This document shows, one piece after another, positions 44,950 through 59,900 of a stretch of 64,000 nt of DNA. Source of the stretch: Clostridia bacterium (GTDB taxonomy: Bacteria; Bacillota; Clostridia; Christensenellales; UBA1242); contig JAEDFU010000006.1 of NCBI GenBank assembly GCA_016297915.1, forward strand, positions 1-64,000, given 5' to 3'. A program made the position numbers and the translations under genes. The notes beneath the pieces are model-generated. The model had not been told where the DNA came from. It ran no database searches and saw nothing but the letters and a program-made list of their open reading frames with translations. How positions within the stretch are numbered: position 1 is the stretch's first letter; each line of letters begins with the position of its first letter.

Positions 44950-47900
44950 TACATATTTGTTGAACTATGATGTAAGTAATATTCGTAAGGTTTGTTGATA
45001 GTTACACTAAATTCAACATCTCTTGTAATTGTATCAAGTGTAAATGAGCCTAGACTATTTACATTGCAATTACTTGTATTTATTGTGCTAATAATATCAT
45101 ATTGAGTGTAATCTGCAAGTTTGTAATTATCGTTTAGCGTTGGATTATGTGAAACATTTTGGTTAAGTGTCACATAAGTGTTTTGAGTGTTATTTAGATA
45201 ATACATTGGATAGAAGATATATATCTCGTAAGTTCCATATGCGTCGATTGTTGTAGTAACGCCTGCAGTCTCACCAGCTACATCATAAAGTCCATTGTAA
45301 ATATTCTCAAACTTAAACGATTGATTGTTGTGCAAATTAACTGAATATGCATAATCAACAACACCTGAATTATCTTTGTGAACAAGAAGTATTGTCATAT
45401 AATCGCTATCTTGAACGCCGTCTGTTCCTGCATCAGCAGTAAGAGTTGCATTGACGGTTACATTGAATACTCTTTCATTAAATGTAATTACAAGTCCATA
45501 ATTTACGCTATCAATGTTTTGTGAGATTATAATATCTGCATTGTCATTTGTTGCATATTCGGTGTATCTAGTTTGATCCTCAGTAATTGTTACGCCATCA
45601 ACTTCAGTACCGGCTTTGGTTAATTCGCCAAATAATGTAGAAGTAATAAGTCCAGTGCTTGTGTTGGAAACAATGAAATTACCAACCTCATTTGTTATTA
45701 TCGAATAAGTAAACTTAAGTTCTGTAGTTGACTCAAAATCTTGAGAATCAACGATATCACCATATAATGATTCAACCTTACCGCTAGCATTTGTAAATAA
45801 GATATCATTGTTATCCATATTCAAATTACCAAGCTGATTGGTGTCATCACCATACTTGTATGGATTGTATACTATTACATCAATGTCTGTTGTATCGCCA
45901 CCATAGATTGATCTAAGTACTGGATAATCCCAGTTGATATGATTAATATAGATCCAAATATCATCAAAGTCCCAAGTACTTTCTTTCTTGAATTTATTTT
46001 GACTTCGTAAGTCACTACTTGATATTTGAATAATGTTGTTTGTTACATCGCTTGATGCATTGCTTGTTGTATTTACAAGTCCTACGCCAATTTTTGGAGT
46101 ACTTGTTGTATCTACAAGATAGTAGTTTTTGGTTACTGAATAATTTGTTGCATCAGAACTAATTGCATTAATAACTCTTGCATTTCCGTTTGTCAAATTA
46201 AATTCTGTCGCTACATAGTTATTAATTACTTGACCATTATTAGATAGCCTTAGAACCAATCCAGCAATACTTTCCAAAGCACCATTATAGCTATTTACTT
46301 GACCTTTGACATAGTTATTAAGAACACTACCCTCAACAAATAGTGCATAAGCGCTATGTCCGTCACTATAATTGTAACTATTTATAATACCATTGAAATA
46401 TGATTCTTGAAGTTTTGTGCCATTATTTACATTTGCAACCATACCGCTTGCATTTACATAACCATTTAGAGCCCAGATGCTTCCGCCTAAATCGCCACCA
46501 AACTCATAACTTTCGTGTAATCTATAAGTTCCGTCATCTTGCAAAGCATATCCAGTAACTGATGAACCAGTAACTATTGTGCTATCTGAAATCTCATGTG
46601 CAAGACCAGAAACTATAGTATTATTAGAATTATTGATATCAAAGTTATTGTATCCGTAGATATTACCACTTATGTAGTTACAATTAGCAATACTTGATGT
46701 TCCGCCAATTGTTCCTACAATTGTAGCACCGCTAGTTAGCGTCAAGATATCTACATCTACAAAGTCAAGACCTCTAATTATAGAATTAGAAATTTGATTT
46801 ACAAATGATGATTTGATAGAAATCTCATCACTTCCGATTGCAATATTGACATTACTATCAATAGTCATTCCCTTGATAACTACATTGTCAACATCAGCAT
46901 CTTCAAGAAGATCAGATGCGACAATATTATTTGCATCCTTGCCAATACCAATAATATTAAATGAGTTACTATGTACACTATTGATTGGAGTGAAGTATCT
47001 TCCGCTCAAGTCAATTGGTGTGCTACTTGCAATTACAAATGTTTTGCCCTGTATACTTGAGTTATTATAAATTGATGCTCTAGATAGCCATGCAATATCA
47101 TCTGCACTATCCAAGATGTAATAATCATCTGTGCCAATAGTCATCTTGAGTGAGTCAAGAGTAATGCTCTCGATACCGGATTTTTCAATCCATAGACCAT
47201 TGTCTACAAGAGGATTAGTACTTGAATAATCATTTACACCAAGAGTTGCAAAACCGCTTGTCTTTTCGAACTTAAACTCTGGATAGTCGGTCGAAGAGTA
47301 AGCATTAAGGATGTTTCCAATATCGTTACAAATAGCATTGGTTGTAGTTGTATTTTCAATTGTTCCTAGACTTACAACATTATATACAAGTACATCCTTG
47401 TTAGTTGTATCTATATTATAAGAAATACCTTGAATTAACTTATCCTTGCCTGATACAAAGTTTAGACCGTTTTTGATATAGCTTAGGTTTCCTAAATTCT
47501 TGGAGTTAATAATTTGTCCATGATTTTCACCAGCAATTCCGCCAAAGGCAACAATTGATTGGTTATTTGAACAATTATCTAATGTGTAATTTAGAGTTGC
47601 GTTATTTTGAGCATTGCTAATAATACCATTATTGATACCAGCAATTCCGCCAAATACATAGGTGTATTTGTTTGCAGAAGCAATCAAATTATTATTGTTC
47701 TCAATCAAATACTTAGATATGTTGTCGTCTGAATTGTTGACAACGATATTATTTAGTCTGCCATTGTTTTCGGCAACTAATGCCACAATAGATTTGTTAA
47801 TTCCAGTTTGATTGCTTTCTGATGCTACAATATTTAGTCCATTAAATTTTAGTCCAGTGATTATCCCTTGGGTTTCAAGAGTATTAATCAAGCCAAACTT

Positions 47901-50900
47901 AGTAGTATTTGTAGTAGTATCAACATTTGACATACCATAAATATAATCTGCATTTGATACTTCATTTGCATGTCTACTTGTTATACCCAAAGACAAGTGA
48001 GAATCTAGTAGAACATTATTAAATGCATATCCATTGCCGAATATAACTCCTGCAAATCTATCTAGACTTGGAGTAAATCTGCTCTCAAAGTCTATATCGT
48101 TTGTAACTACAAAGTAAGTTCCAGCAAAGTAATTATTACTACTGCTGTTATTTACTATATAGCCCCAATCGCTTGCTTTGGAAATTCTATATGGATTTGT
48201 CTTAGTTCCGCCACCTTGCAAAGTTGTGGACGAAGGCGCATCATTCCAGTAATGTCTTACAAAGTTTACATGAAGTTCGATATTACCAACTACATTGCCA
48301 ATATCAATCTTATAACTATAAGTCATATCCCCTGTTGGATTACCATTTGACAATACTTGTTCGTCAGTTCTTACATAATTTAGTGTTGTCGCATTATTAA
48401 TTAGAACGCCACCAGAATATTTTTGAACTACAGGCAAGTAATTAGTTGTAATCTCCGCCTTGTTACTTGTCCAACTATGTGTGGTTGGGTTGTAATATAT
48501 TCTTGCAGTGTCAGTATCTTTGTATACATAATACTTAACGCAACACTTATCTAGAATATACTTGGCTGTAGGAGTGATTGTTATAGTTATACTTCTTCCG
48601 TGTCTAACTTCGCTTGTAATATCTGTTCCTTGCAAAATATTAGTGCTAACAGTGCTAGATATGATATCCGGAGCAGATACTACACCATTTGTAGTGTTAT
48701 ACTCCAAATCTGCACCGCTATCAACTATAGTGTTGACATAGTGCTTGCTTGGAATATAATTAGCAACAATCATACTATCAGAGTAGTAAGCATGAGTAAT
48801 AATCTCTCTATGGGTTATAAGTTCCAAAGTCTCACTACCCACAATTATTTGATTGCTTACAATATCCTCGTTTTTAGTTTGATCATCAAATCCTGTAAAT
48901 CCAGTGAATGTATATGTTTCTTTGGTGTAAGTGTTAAAGTTTACATATGCATTGTGGTCTACAAACATCTTAGTTGTAAATGTTGTTCCAATATAGTCAG
49001 TATTAGTAAGATTACTACCGCTGTTGTATGCCAAATTTGTTCCAGCAAGTGAATATACACCTGCGTCGAGCTCAGCTAACTTCAAAGCGCCGTTTTCGTA
49101 TACATAGTACTGGGTATTATAACTTTGGGTAGATACAGTACCGTTATTATCTTTGTCTCCCAAATTGTTCTGATTAATCTGATATGCAGATTTGGTTTGA
49201 GTGTCACCAAGCTCTAATACGGCTTTTTGAGTATCAGTAATCTGCTCATAACCATTTATATATGCGATTGGATAATCAGAACCAATGTCAGGGTTGACAT
49301 TAAACTTAACTTGAACAAGCCATTGTTTGATAAGAGATACTACATACTCACCGCTTGTCTCAGCTGTTGCTACAAATTGAATGCTTAACTTACCGTCAGC
49401 AATTGTGTAAGCAAACTCATTTTGGACGCCAGTTTCACCAAACATAGTGTATTTAGCTTCGTTATACTTATTGTTAAGTGCAAACTTATTTGTGCTTGTC
49501 TCAACACTATTAACAATTGTCTTGTTGTTGTCTAGATAATTTAGTCCATTGCCATCGTCCAAAGTCTTGTCTGCTTTGAGCATCCAATAGTCTACTCTAA
49601 TATTAGCAAACTCTTGAGCAATAACAGCTGATGCTAGAGATAATTCAATATTAACTACACTTCCATGTGGAATATTTGTAAGTGTTGGATTTGTACTTGA
49701 AACTGTAGCATTATTAGTATTTTCGCTAATCTTAATAGCATCTACAAGTTCGTTTGAATCATTAGATGTATTTATAGTGCTAACAGAGATATCATATGTA
49801 TCAATATCCTCTCTTATCTCTATGTAATAATCAAATCTGTTGCGGTCATATATATTACTTACATTAGATGATGGATTAAGTTCCATTTGAACGCCAAGTT
49901 TCTTGCCACTGATGTCTTGAACATCGCTAATTCTTGTGTAAGTGTTGGTTACATTATCAATAGCGGATGACTTGTGACCAAGTGTTATTGAAGTTACATG
50001 TCTATAGATTATAGATGTAACTCTTAGATTGACTTGCGCGCCTCTATAAATGTATATAGTTCCATTTGAATTGATTACAACATTGGTTATTGTTACAAAG
50101 TTATTAGAAATAGTTGTTGCACCATTTTGTCTAATACTTGTTACGCTATTATCTATATCTACTACATAATTTGGAGATATAAGAACTAGTTTATCCTTGT
50201 TTTCATTTGACTCTTTATCATAAGTAAAGTACCTATCTGTCAAGTCATTTGAATTTAGTAATGTATAGTCGTCACCGTATGGCAATCTTACGATATAATC
50301 GTTAAATTGCTTAAATACAGGAAGTCCATTGTTTACATCAGAGTAAATACTCCATACATTTGTATAATCCCATGTGCTTGTTGGGAAGTTGGCTACCTTA
50401 ACAATTTCGCTTGATGATCTTGAAAGTACATCATTAAGAGTACTTGCGCCACCAGATACAACAACATCTGTTGTACTGTAGTTACTTAACCCCATGCTTT
50501 TTACACTAGATGATAGCCATACTGCGTGAGATAATTGTACTTCGCCACTAGAAACATTGTTTGCAAGATTGGCAACGCTAAATGATGCTGTATTTGTTAC
50601 TTTGACAGAGATGGTCCCTGCATTGTAAATATTTGATATAGTAGTCTTAGTAGTGCTATTGATTCCTATAACACCAGCAATGCTTTGGTTGCCACTAGAG
50701 TCATCAGACATCATTATATTACCTACAAAGTACATATTTGCAAGAGTATTGGTTGTATCTGCACAAGCAATTACACCATATGCTCGCTTGTATCCCAAAA
50801 TATCTGCAGAGCTACCAAGATTATTAGTATTGGCAGATGAATTTACTTTGGCTACAACAGCCGATACATAATCTGTACCAACAATGATGCCGTCAGATAT

Positions 50901-53900
50901 AACTGTCTGTAATACTGCACTATTTGTACCTACTGCACCGGCAGTAAACTTGGATGTGGAAATAATATCTGCTACAACTGATACATTGCTTATAGTACCC
51001 AAATTGTTTGCAACTAGTGCAGATGTACTATAGTCGCTACTGTCTACTACCGATAGATTTGAATTAACGATATGGAAGTTATCTACAAACAAACTATCAA
51101 TAGTGCCGTGGTTTTCAAGAATCAATGCCAAATCATAATAAGTTGTTCCACTTACTACAAATCCCATTGAAGCATATAGATATAGGTTGGAAATCTTGTA
51201 ATTGTCTCCGTCCAAATTTGCCTTAAACGATACAATTGGATTTAGATACAATCCTTTGAGATCAATATCTGCAGTTAACTTATAGTAAACAGTACTTTCG
51301 TTGTTTCTGTTGTTATTCATATTGTTCATAAACAATACAAAGTCGCTAGCACTAGATATCTTGTATGGGTCAAGTTTTGTTCCAGTTCCAGCAAGAGTGC
51401 TAGAACTTGTACTCATATCAACTATTGCCGATACTTGTTTCAAATATCCCAATATACTCGTATTTGTCGAATTATTCTGCCAAATACGGGAATCAAGACC
51501 AAGCTCATCAACATTTAGTTGACTAACTGTCTTACTAGTTGCGTCATTTACGACTTTGGATGCAACTAAGAAATTAGTCTTGCCATACTTGCTAATGTCG
51601 CCAATATTAAACATCATATCACTATCTGCTACACCACTATTTACATGATGTACATTGCTCTTAAGAATTGCATCTTTGGCATTTGCAAATCTTAGAGTTG
51701 GATTAGAGATTGTGACATTTGTATTTGTCTTATACTGACTTTGTCTATTTACAAAGGCATATGAATTATAGATTTCACCAAAGTAATCAGACAAGCCTAT
51801 CATTGCACTCACACCATTGTGATTTGCAACAAAGTTTACATTAATTACCTCAGTTTGATTAATTACAAACATATAATCTGCTACACCAATTACACCACCA
51901 AGAGCAACCTTGTCGCCCATATGTGTTGTTTTGATACTATAGAGAGTTGAGTTTGTAATATGTAGGTTGTCAATATAAATATTCTTTGCATTACCTACGA
52001 CTGCACCAACTGCGTAAGCCAAGTCAGTTGAAATATCCATTGCGTCAAAGTTTAGTCCAATTAATCTTGCATTACTCGAGTTTGCAATAAATCCTACATA
52101 GTTACTAATAGAATTAGTTTGCTCGCTAAATGAACCAGTAAGATTTTTAGACATAAGCTCAATTGTAATTCCATTGATGCTACCAGTGTTTGTAACTTCG
52201 TTTCCGCTAAACATCACACCATCAAACTGACTAATTGGAAGCCAGAATTTGTGGGACATGTCTAAGTTATTTGAGATACGATAGTAAGCATCTTTGAAAT
52301 AATGTGTAGCTGAACCCACTTGATATGATGCATTAGTATCATTATTAAGTAAGTGAGCAAGCCAACCAAGTTTGTAAGGATTGTCTATTACAAATGCAGT
52401 ATTTTTGGTTAAACCGTCAGTGCCAGATGTATTTTCAAACTGGAACATTGCCTTGATTGCATCCAAGGTTTGTCCGCTTGTAATAGTTGGAGTTGTATTA
52501 TTAAACTTAGTCGAGTCGGTTGTGTTTCCACTAAGTTTACCACTGTAGTAATTAGGAATATTTGTATCAATACCTAATTGATCAAAGTAAGAATAGTAGT
52601 CTTTTTTGTACTCAATGTCAATTGAGACTTTTTCGTCAATAACTGTAATCTTACCATAATCATAAGTATAAGTTTTGGTCATACGATATGTAGTACTATT
52701 TAGGCTTAATTTGTATGACAAATAGCCCTTTTCTCTCTCACCCAAACTTTCTGACTCAGTACTACTTTCGTCTAAGTATGAGGTGTATTTTGGACTAGGA
52801 ATATCGTTTCCGTTAGAATCCTTTTGGGTATCTTTGTTTGTCCTATTTGCGATAATACTATCATTTTCGTCGGTTAAACGATAATTTTCTTTGGTTGTAG
52901 AAACAATCTGAGCAGTATGTCCGTCTGGCATTTGTGATGAGATAATTACATTGTCACCACTGAGCATGATAGAAACATTAAGTGCTCTACCCATAGCAAT
53001 AACAGATTGTGTTACTGCATTAGCTGTGATTTCGCTATAAGTATTGCTTGTACCAAATGCGTACTTGAGTGTACCATTATCGTTTTTGATAGATATAATC
53101 TGACCAGAGATTGTATCTCTTCGGATAGACAAATGAGTCTCTTCCATGTTTTCGGCATTATGTATATTATATGTAAAGTCATATAGTTTGTCTATCATAT
53201 AGAAGGCATACTCACCAACTGTGCTAAGTGGATCACTTGGACTTGTTGAGTCATAGTTCAAATCAAATATAATGTTTGTGACATATGTATTGTTTTGAAC
53301 AAACAAACTAGAGTTGTTTACACCAAATATACCTCTTGACAATTGAACTGTGTCATCGTTAAAGTAATGTTTTTGACCATTTTCAATATAGTAGATAGCA
53401 CTTATTGCTTGATTCTCTATCTCGTAATAATATGTTTGGAGTGTGCCAGTTGCAGTATTGTAGAATCTTCGAGCAAATTTTCCGATAAGTGTACCGGATT
53501 TTTCGCCCTTAATCTCAATTGTCATTTGCGAGCCAGCGCTAACAATATTACCAGGAGTTATATCATAAGTTCCATTATCATCAGTGTAAGTAAGTACAGC
53601 GTTATACTTAATTGGATAAGTTGTACCATTGATTGTTACTGTTTTTGCAGTCAAGTTTGCAGGATAACTTGTATTGTTGTAAGTAACTGCTCCGTCTACT
53701 ACTGGATATGTTGAAATTCCAATTTCAATATATCCATATTCGCAAACATTTCCACCACTTACACATGTTGTACTGTCATAATCAAATGGATGATTTGTAT
53801 CATAATTGCATATCAAGTTTCCGTTTGAATCATAACAACTGCTTATATGTTCGTGATAATGTAGCCCAGTAGCAACAGCCGAAGTATAGATGTATTCAAC

Positions 53901-56900
53901 TACTGGATAGTAATAACCCTCTATCGCTTTGTCAGATACAACTGTCAATGTTGCCTTGGTTATAAATGGAGTTGATATAATTCCATTATTCATTGTAATA
54001 GTTGATGTAGTAATTGATGTTGACTCAATTAGTGAACTATTACTATTTAGAATATCACCTATCAAATCAATTCCTGAATTTGTACTATTGTACTTGATGT
54101 AAGAAGTAGATTTGAGCGACTCAAATGTAGATGATGTATCGCTATTTGGTCTAAATACCCAACCAAGTAACCTTGTAGCAACATAAGAATTTGCACTTCC
54201 AACATAAGGAGTTGCCTCAAATGTGAATGAAATCTTGCTATTTGGGGTAGAAGCGTTGGTATTTGTGTAGTAATATTCTTTGGTAGATTTAGTCAAGTAC
54301 CAAGTATCTTGAGTATCACTATTATTATTGTATCTTTGGGAGTTGCCAGACAAGATATTTGTCTTGTTTGTGCCATTTACATCAACAATTGTACCTGTTG
54401 CTGTAACTGTTCCCATAGCGTTGCTACGACCACTTTCTCCAGATACTCCGTTGATACCTGTTCCAAAGTAATTGAAGTTTTTGGACAAAATAACTCTTAT
54501 TACATGTTCGTTTGTACGAGCATATGTAATATCACTCTCAGCAAAACCATTAGTAGTCGAAATGTAAGACAACACATCAATATCCTTTGAAGTAGTTGCA
54601 TTATCATTAGTTCGATAATTGTATTGGTATCTTCTAGACTTGCCATCAACCGAAATTTCTACTATGTGGAAGTTAGTAAGAGGAGCTATGGTTATTTGAT
54701 ATTTGTTGGAAGTATTCGTCGTAAAGTCGTGCAATGTCTTGATGTAATAGTCCATGGAATTTGAAGTATGTTTACTTTCGTTTTTTGTTCCATAGATTAT
54801 TTGGTCAAAGCCTTGATTGTTTGTAAGAGTAAATGTATTTGCTACATCTTCGCTTGTAACAAAGTCAATACCCTCAACCACAATTTGAACCTTGACATTG
54901 TGTGAATTTTTGTTTCCAATTAACATTGGATATGGATAATCTGTATCCGCATTATTTATTGTTTGATAATACCAAACATTTTCAAAATCAAATCCGCTTG
55001 GCTTAGAACCAGTTTCTTTGAGATTGTCACTAGAAATAACTTCTGCATTGGCTAGAGGCAAATTACATGTGCCACTTAGCATATATGCATTAGTTTTTGT
55101 TACCGTTCCACTGCTTAGACCATTGGTCGAAGTAATTCGGAATGTCGCACTTGAGTAGAAGTTATTAACAGTAAGATTAGCACCACTGCCAGATAATGCA
55201 TAAGCTTTGGACGATGAACTTGTAGATTTTTCAAATTCATTGATACCAGCGCTATAATTGATTCCAGCATTGTTTCCACCAAAGTAAGCATCGTTTACAA
55301 CTGTTGTTGTGTGCTTACCAATAATTCCACCAAAGTATGAAGAATTATTGATGTAATTTGTATTGCCATAAGTATTGATTGTAGCCGATGAATGAACTTT
55401 GTTTAGACTTGTACCATTTTGCAATCCAACTATACCACCAACGAATTTTGGTGATTGAGTATTTTTGCCAAATGCACCAACATTTATGTCGCCTACAAAT
55501 TCAAGTTCGTATACATCCCTATTATTAGTACCAATCAATCCACCAACATAAACTTCATTCAAATCTGAGTCGTTGATGTTGATATCAATTGTTCCATTTA
55601 CACTACAAGAATAAATGTCACCATTATTGATACTAGCAATAACGCCATAACTACTTGGTCTGTAAGTTGCAGTTGCACCTACTAACATATAAACATTTGC
55701 AAGATTTAAGTTTTTGACAACCCCAGAATTTTCGCCAAACAATGAATTTGAGCGGTTTGCTCCAGAGCTATTAAAACTAGAATCATATTCGTGCAATGTG
55801 ATATTAGAAATTGTATAACCTGCACCATTGAATGTATATCCGCTTGGCAAGTTAACAGTCTTCCAAACATCACCACCAAAGTTGATATTAGATGTAAGTC
55901 TAAGTTCTACATACTGATTGCTTGCATCAATTTTGTTTAGGCTTGCGACAAGCTCTTCCTTAGACGAAATTGCAACAATTACTGGAATTTCCTCAGTGCC
56001 ACCAGTGTGGTCAGCAACAGATACACTACCCGAGATATAAGGTGTAGTACTTGCAAGTCTTAGTGTTCTGTTGTTTGAATTTGGATTAACCCAACGATTT
56101 CCAAAACTGCTAATTCCTGCAGTGCTCTCCATAACTGAGCGGTTGTTAGAACTGCTAAAGAACTCATTTACATATACATTTTTGTAGATAAACTCGCCAT
56201 TACCAATTTCGTTGCTAATTGGATGACTATTTGAAGATGTGTTAGAGCCACTGATATACATGTAAATATCTTCGATATAAACACTAGCAGATGAATTTGA
56301 GCTTATCAATGCAGCAGAATAACCAGTCATTACAGAAGATAATCCGCCATCATCAAAATTAATATTGGATAGATATTGTGATGTTGCACTACCTGAACTT
56401 GTTACAATTGGTTTGCCTAAATCTGTACAATTGCTATGACCGATTAAGTACGAAGCATAGATGTTTGATGCACCATTTACATATATGTCTCCATTAATCA
56501 AAGCATTTTTGATAACATTATATCCAGTTGTTTGACCAATTGCTCTAGCAAAGTAGTAGTTTACAGATCTTGATGTTGATGATTCAACATTATAAGAGAT
56601 ATACCCCAAATCAATATCTAGCAAAGTAGTATTATTGGCAATACCAATTATTCCACCATGATATTGATTAGCCGAGTTGAAATAATTGTAATCTAATCCG
56701 TCGAATTTGACACCCTCAATTGTTGCACCATTACTTGTACCAATAAATGACATTGAAAGATCTCGATTGAAGTTGAAAGTCTCACCAGTTAGGTCTGATG
56801 CATAGGTATAAGGATCTTTTTCGCTTCCGTCAGTATAAATATTTTTAAACGAAGGAGTATTTGTGCTAGCTGTCAATGGAATACTGCTATTTAGCATAAT

Positions 56901-59900
56901 ATTCTTTTGACCAGCTGTTTTAATACCACTAATTGAGTATTTTTCGGAAATAATCTTGCCTTGGAAGTTATCAAATGGAATCCAAACATAAGAATTCAAA
57001 TCAATATCAGAATCAATATAGATAACTGTATCAGCACTCTGAGCAATACTTGGAGTATTTGCAATATAAGCAAGTTGTTCTGCCTTGGTTACATGATATC
57101 CAGTCTTAGATACACCATTGCGAGTAACTGTCGAAGGAGTAATTACCTCGGTATGTTGTCTCCAAGTCTCTGTTGTAAATACAAGAGTAATCTCTGTATT
57201 GTATTGCATGTAATTTAGATTTGTTTCTTCCCAGTTTTTGATTGAGAATACAAATATATTATCGTTATTTGAGGATTTAAAGTATAAATCATCTTCGGCA
57301 GATGCGGAGTTTACACCTTTTTTGGAGAAATACATCGAGTCTGCATTAGTGTACTTAGCACTAGCAGATGTAAATGTTGTATTATATCCACTGGTTGCCT
57401 TAATTACTATATAATTAGCAGATTGAGCAAGTAGTCCTGCTGTATCTCTTGTTATCTCGTTGGTGTCATTAGAATAAATTGTATCACCAAGAGTATAATT
57501 ATTTGCCGCAGCTTCGGCAGTTTGTGCTTTGGAATATCCGATTTGGAAACTACCATTACCAAGAATTTTGACGATATCCTTGTTGGTTGTATTCAATTCG
57601 TAATCGGCAATAATCTCATAAGTAGTGCCATTATGATCTGATGGAATAGTCATTGCGTATTCGAACAAACCATTTTGAGCTGTAAGACTTGTAGAGCCTG
57701 GCAAGTAGTCAGTAGCACCTACTAACTTAAAGCCCTTGAACTGATAAGCACTCCTGCTTCGGATATCCTCAGCATGCAACTTAACTGTCTTGTAATCAGC
57801 ACTTGTTGATTGAACTGTAGCAGTAATATTATTTGACTTAGTTGTTGCATTAGTTACATAGATTTTGTTACCTTGATAAGTTGTATTAACAACACCCTTG
57901 AAGTTATCTGATGTATTGACACCAACTGGGTCGATAGTGTCTTGCTCAATCTCAATGGTTGGTTGAGTAGACGCGTCCAAATAACCTGGACTAACTGTGA
58001 GCTTAACATTTCGTTTTTCCATGAAATATAGCGTCTCTCTCCAAAGATCTTTGGCTGTAGATATTGTTTTGGCAAAAGTTACTATATTACCCCCTGCAAC
58101 TGTATAGTTATCTGGATTGGTTGCACTACCATTGATGTATCCCAAAGAGTTAGAAGTTGCATCTACATTCAAATTTGTAAATGTTGTGATATTGTTGTAT
58201 AGGTTGTCATATTGATCGTCATCCCAAGTAATCTTGATTGATGTGGTCTCACCAGCAAGTACATGGACATTGCGATAATAATAATCACCCTTAGCATCAA
58301 TACTTGATGTATCTAGTGCATATTCGGTATCATCAACTACAAGTTTGATTGTTGCAGCATGGCCTGTACTAGCATTAGATAAGTAAGTACGGAATTCAAT
58401 AGTATACTCTCTTACAAACGAAGGAGTAATTGTTGCATCCTGGGTTACTGCAATCTTGGTTTGAAACTCTGTAGCGTTGCTAGTATCAGTAGAAACAAGT
58501 GTGTTGTTCTTATAATAAGATTCACGCGAATCTTTGTTGATTAACGAGCCATCGTAAACACCCTTAGAATAATTTTCGTAATTTACACCTTTTACAGTAA
58601 AGTGCGTTGTAACCAATTCTGCTTTGCTTCCAGATGTGAATGTCACCTCGTGAGGAATATATCTCTCACTACTTTCTAGAGAATAATCTGGTGAATTAAT
58701 AGAATAGATATATGGTGTAAGTGTAGTTGTAAACTTAAGACCAGTTGCACTATCAGTGCCATACACACCAAGAACATATGTTGGGCCTGTTGAATTATTA
58801 TCTAACTCATAGGTGGCGGAAATATTTGATCCCCTGCCAATAGTATCTGTAGTTATGGATGTAAATGCATTGTATAGTCTAGAGAATTCAGTGTTGTTTA
58901 CTGTTCCTGTAGAGGAATTTACCCAACTGCTATAGCCAGCCTCATTGTAGTAAGGGATATTATTTGTATTTAGTTGATTGCTTGTAAATACAGTAGTAGC
59001 TGTTCCCTTGCCTGATGTTGGCTTGTTGAGAGTTATAAGCAAAATTGGATTGTATAGAAGTGTTACAGTTTCTGCAACTCTAATATTAGAAAATTCAAAT
59101 GTAAGTACATCACCACTCTTGGATGTAGTGATTGGACTATTGCCACTCTTTCTTATTAGATTTTCGAATACATAGCCACGCTTGTAACTGTTTACATCAT
59201 TTGCTGTATTAAATTTAGGTTCAATAACAGTATCAAATGTCTCAGAAACAGTTGTGCCATATCCAACAATCATTGTCTTACTATAAGTAAAACCACTTGA
59301 GTTCAAAGTATAACCTGCTTTGGTTGCAAATCTTGCTTGGAATGTCTCACCATTCAGCTCAAATGCTTGGTTATCGGCAGATTGAACATTGATAGTAATG
59401 GATATTGTATATGTAAAGTATGCAGATACCTTGATATCTTTGTTCTTTTGAACACCAACCGTCCCGTAATTACTATCAGTGTTAATTGCTGGATGCTCAA
59501 TTGACTTGTTTGTAAGAGCGATGTTACCTGAGTTACATCCAGTTCCATTAGCAAGCTTATTTGCATCATAGCCATTATTCAATCCATTGTGGCTATAACC
59601 GTATATAGTATTGACAATGTTTGTATTGCCAGCAAGTGGATAATAAGTGTTTTCGCCGTCTACTTTGTGAGTCTTGAACTTGTATGGACTGCTAACCTTG
59701 ACAGATGTTACAAATGAAACAGAACCAAAGTAACCAATAAATCTGTCTGCGTCAGCAATTTCGGTGTAATTTTTGTTTGTATATTTGTTTGAACGATTAT
59801 CTGTAGTAACAAGGGTCATAAGGTCTTGTCCCTCAGTTAATCCAGTTAATGGGAATTCACTAGGAGTATACAATTCACCATTTTCTTTGCAGATACCATA

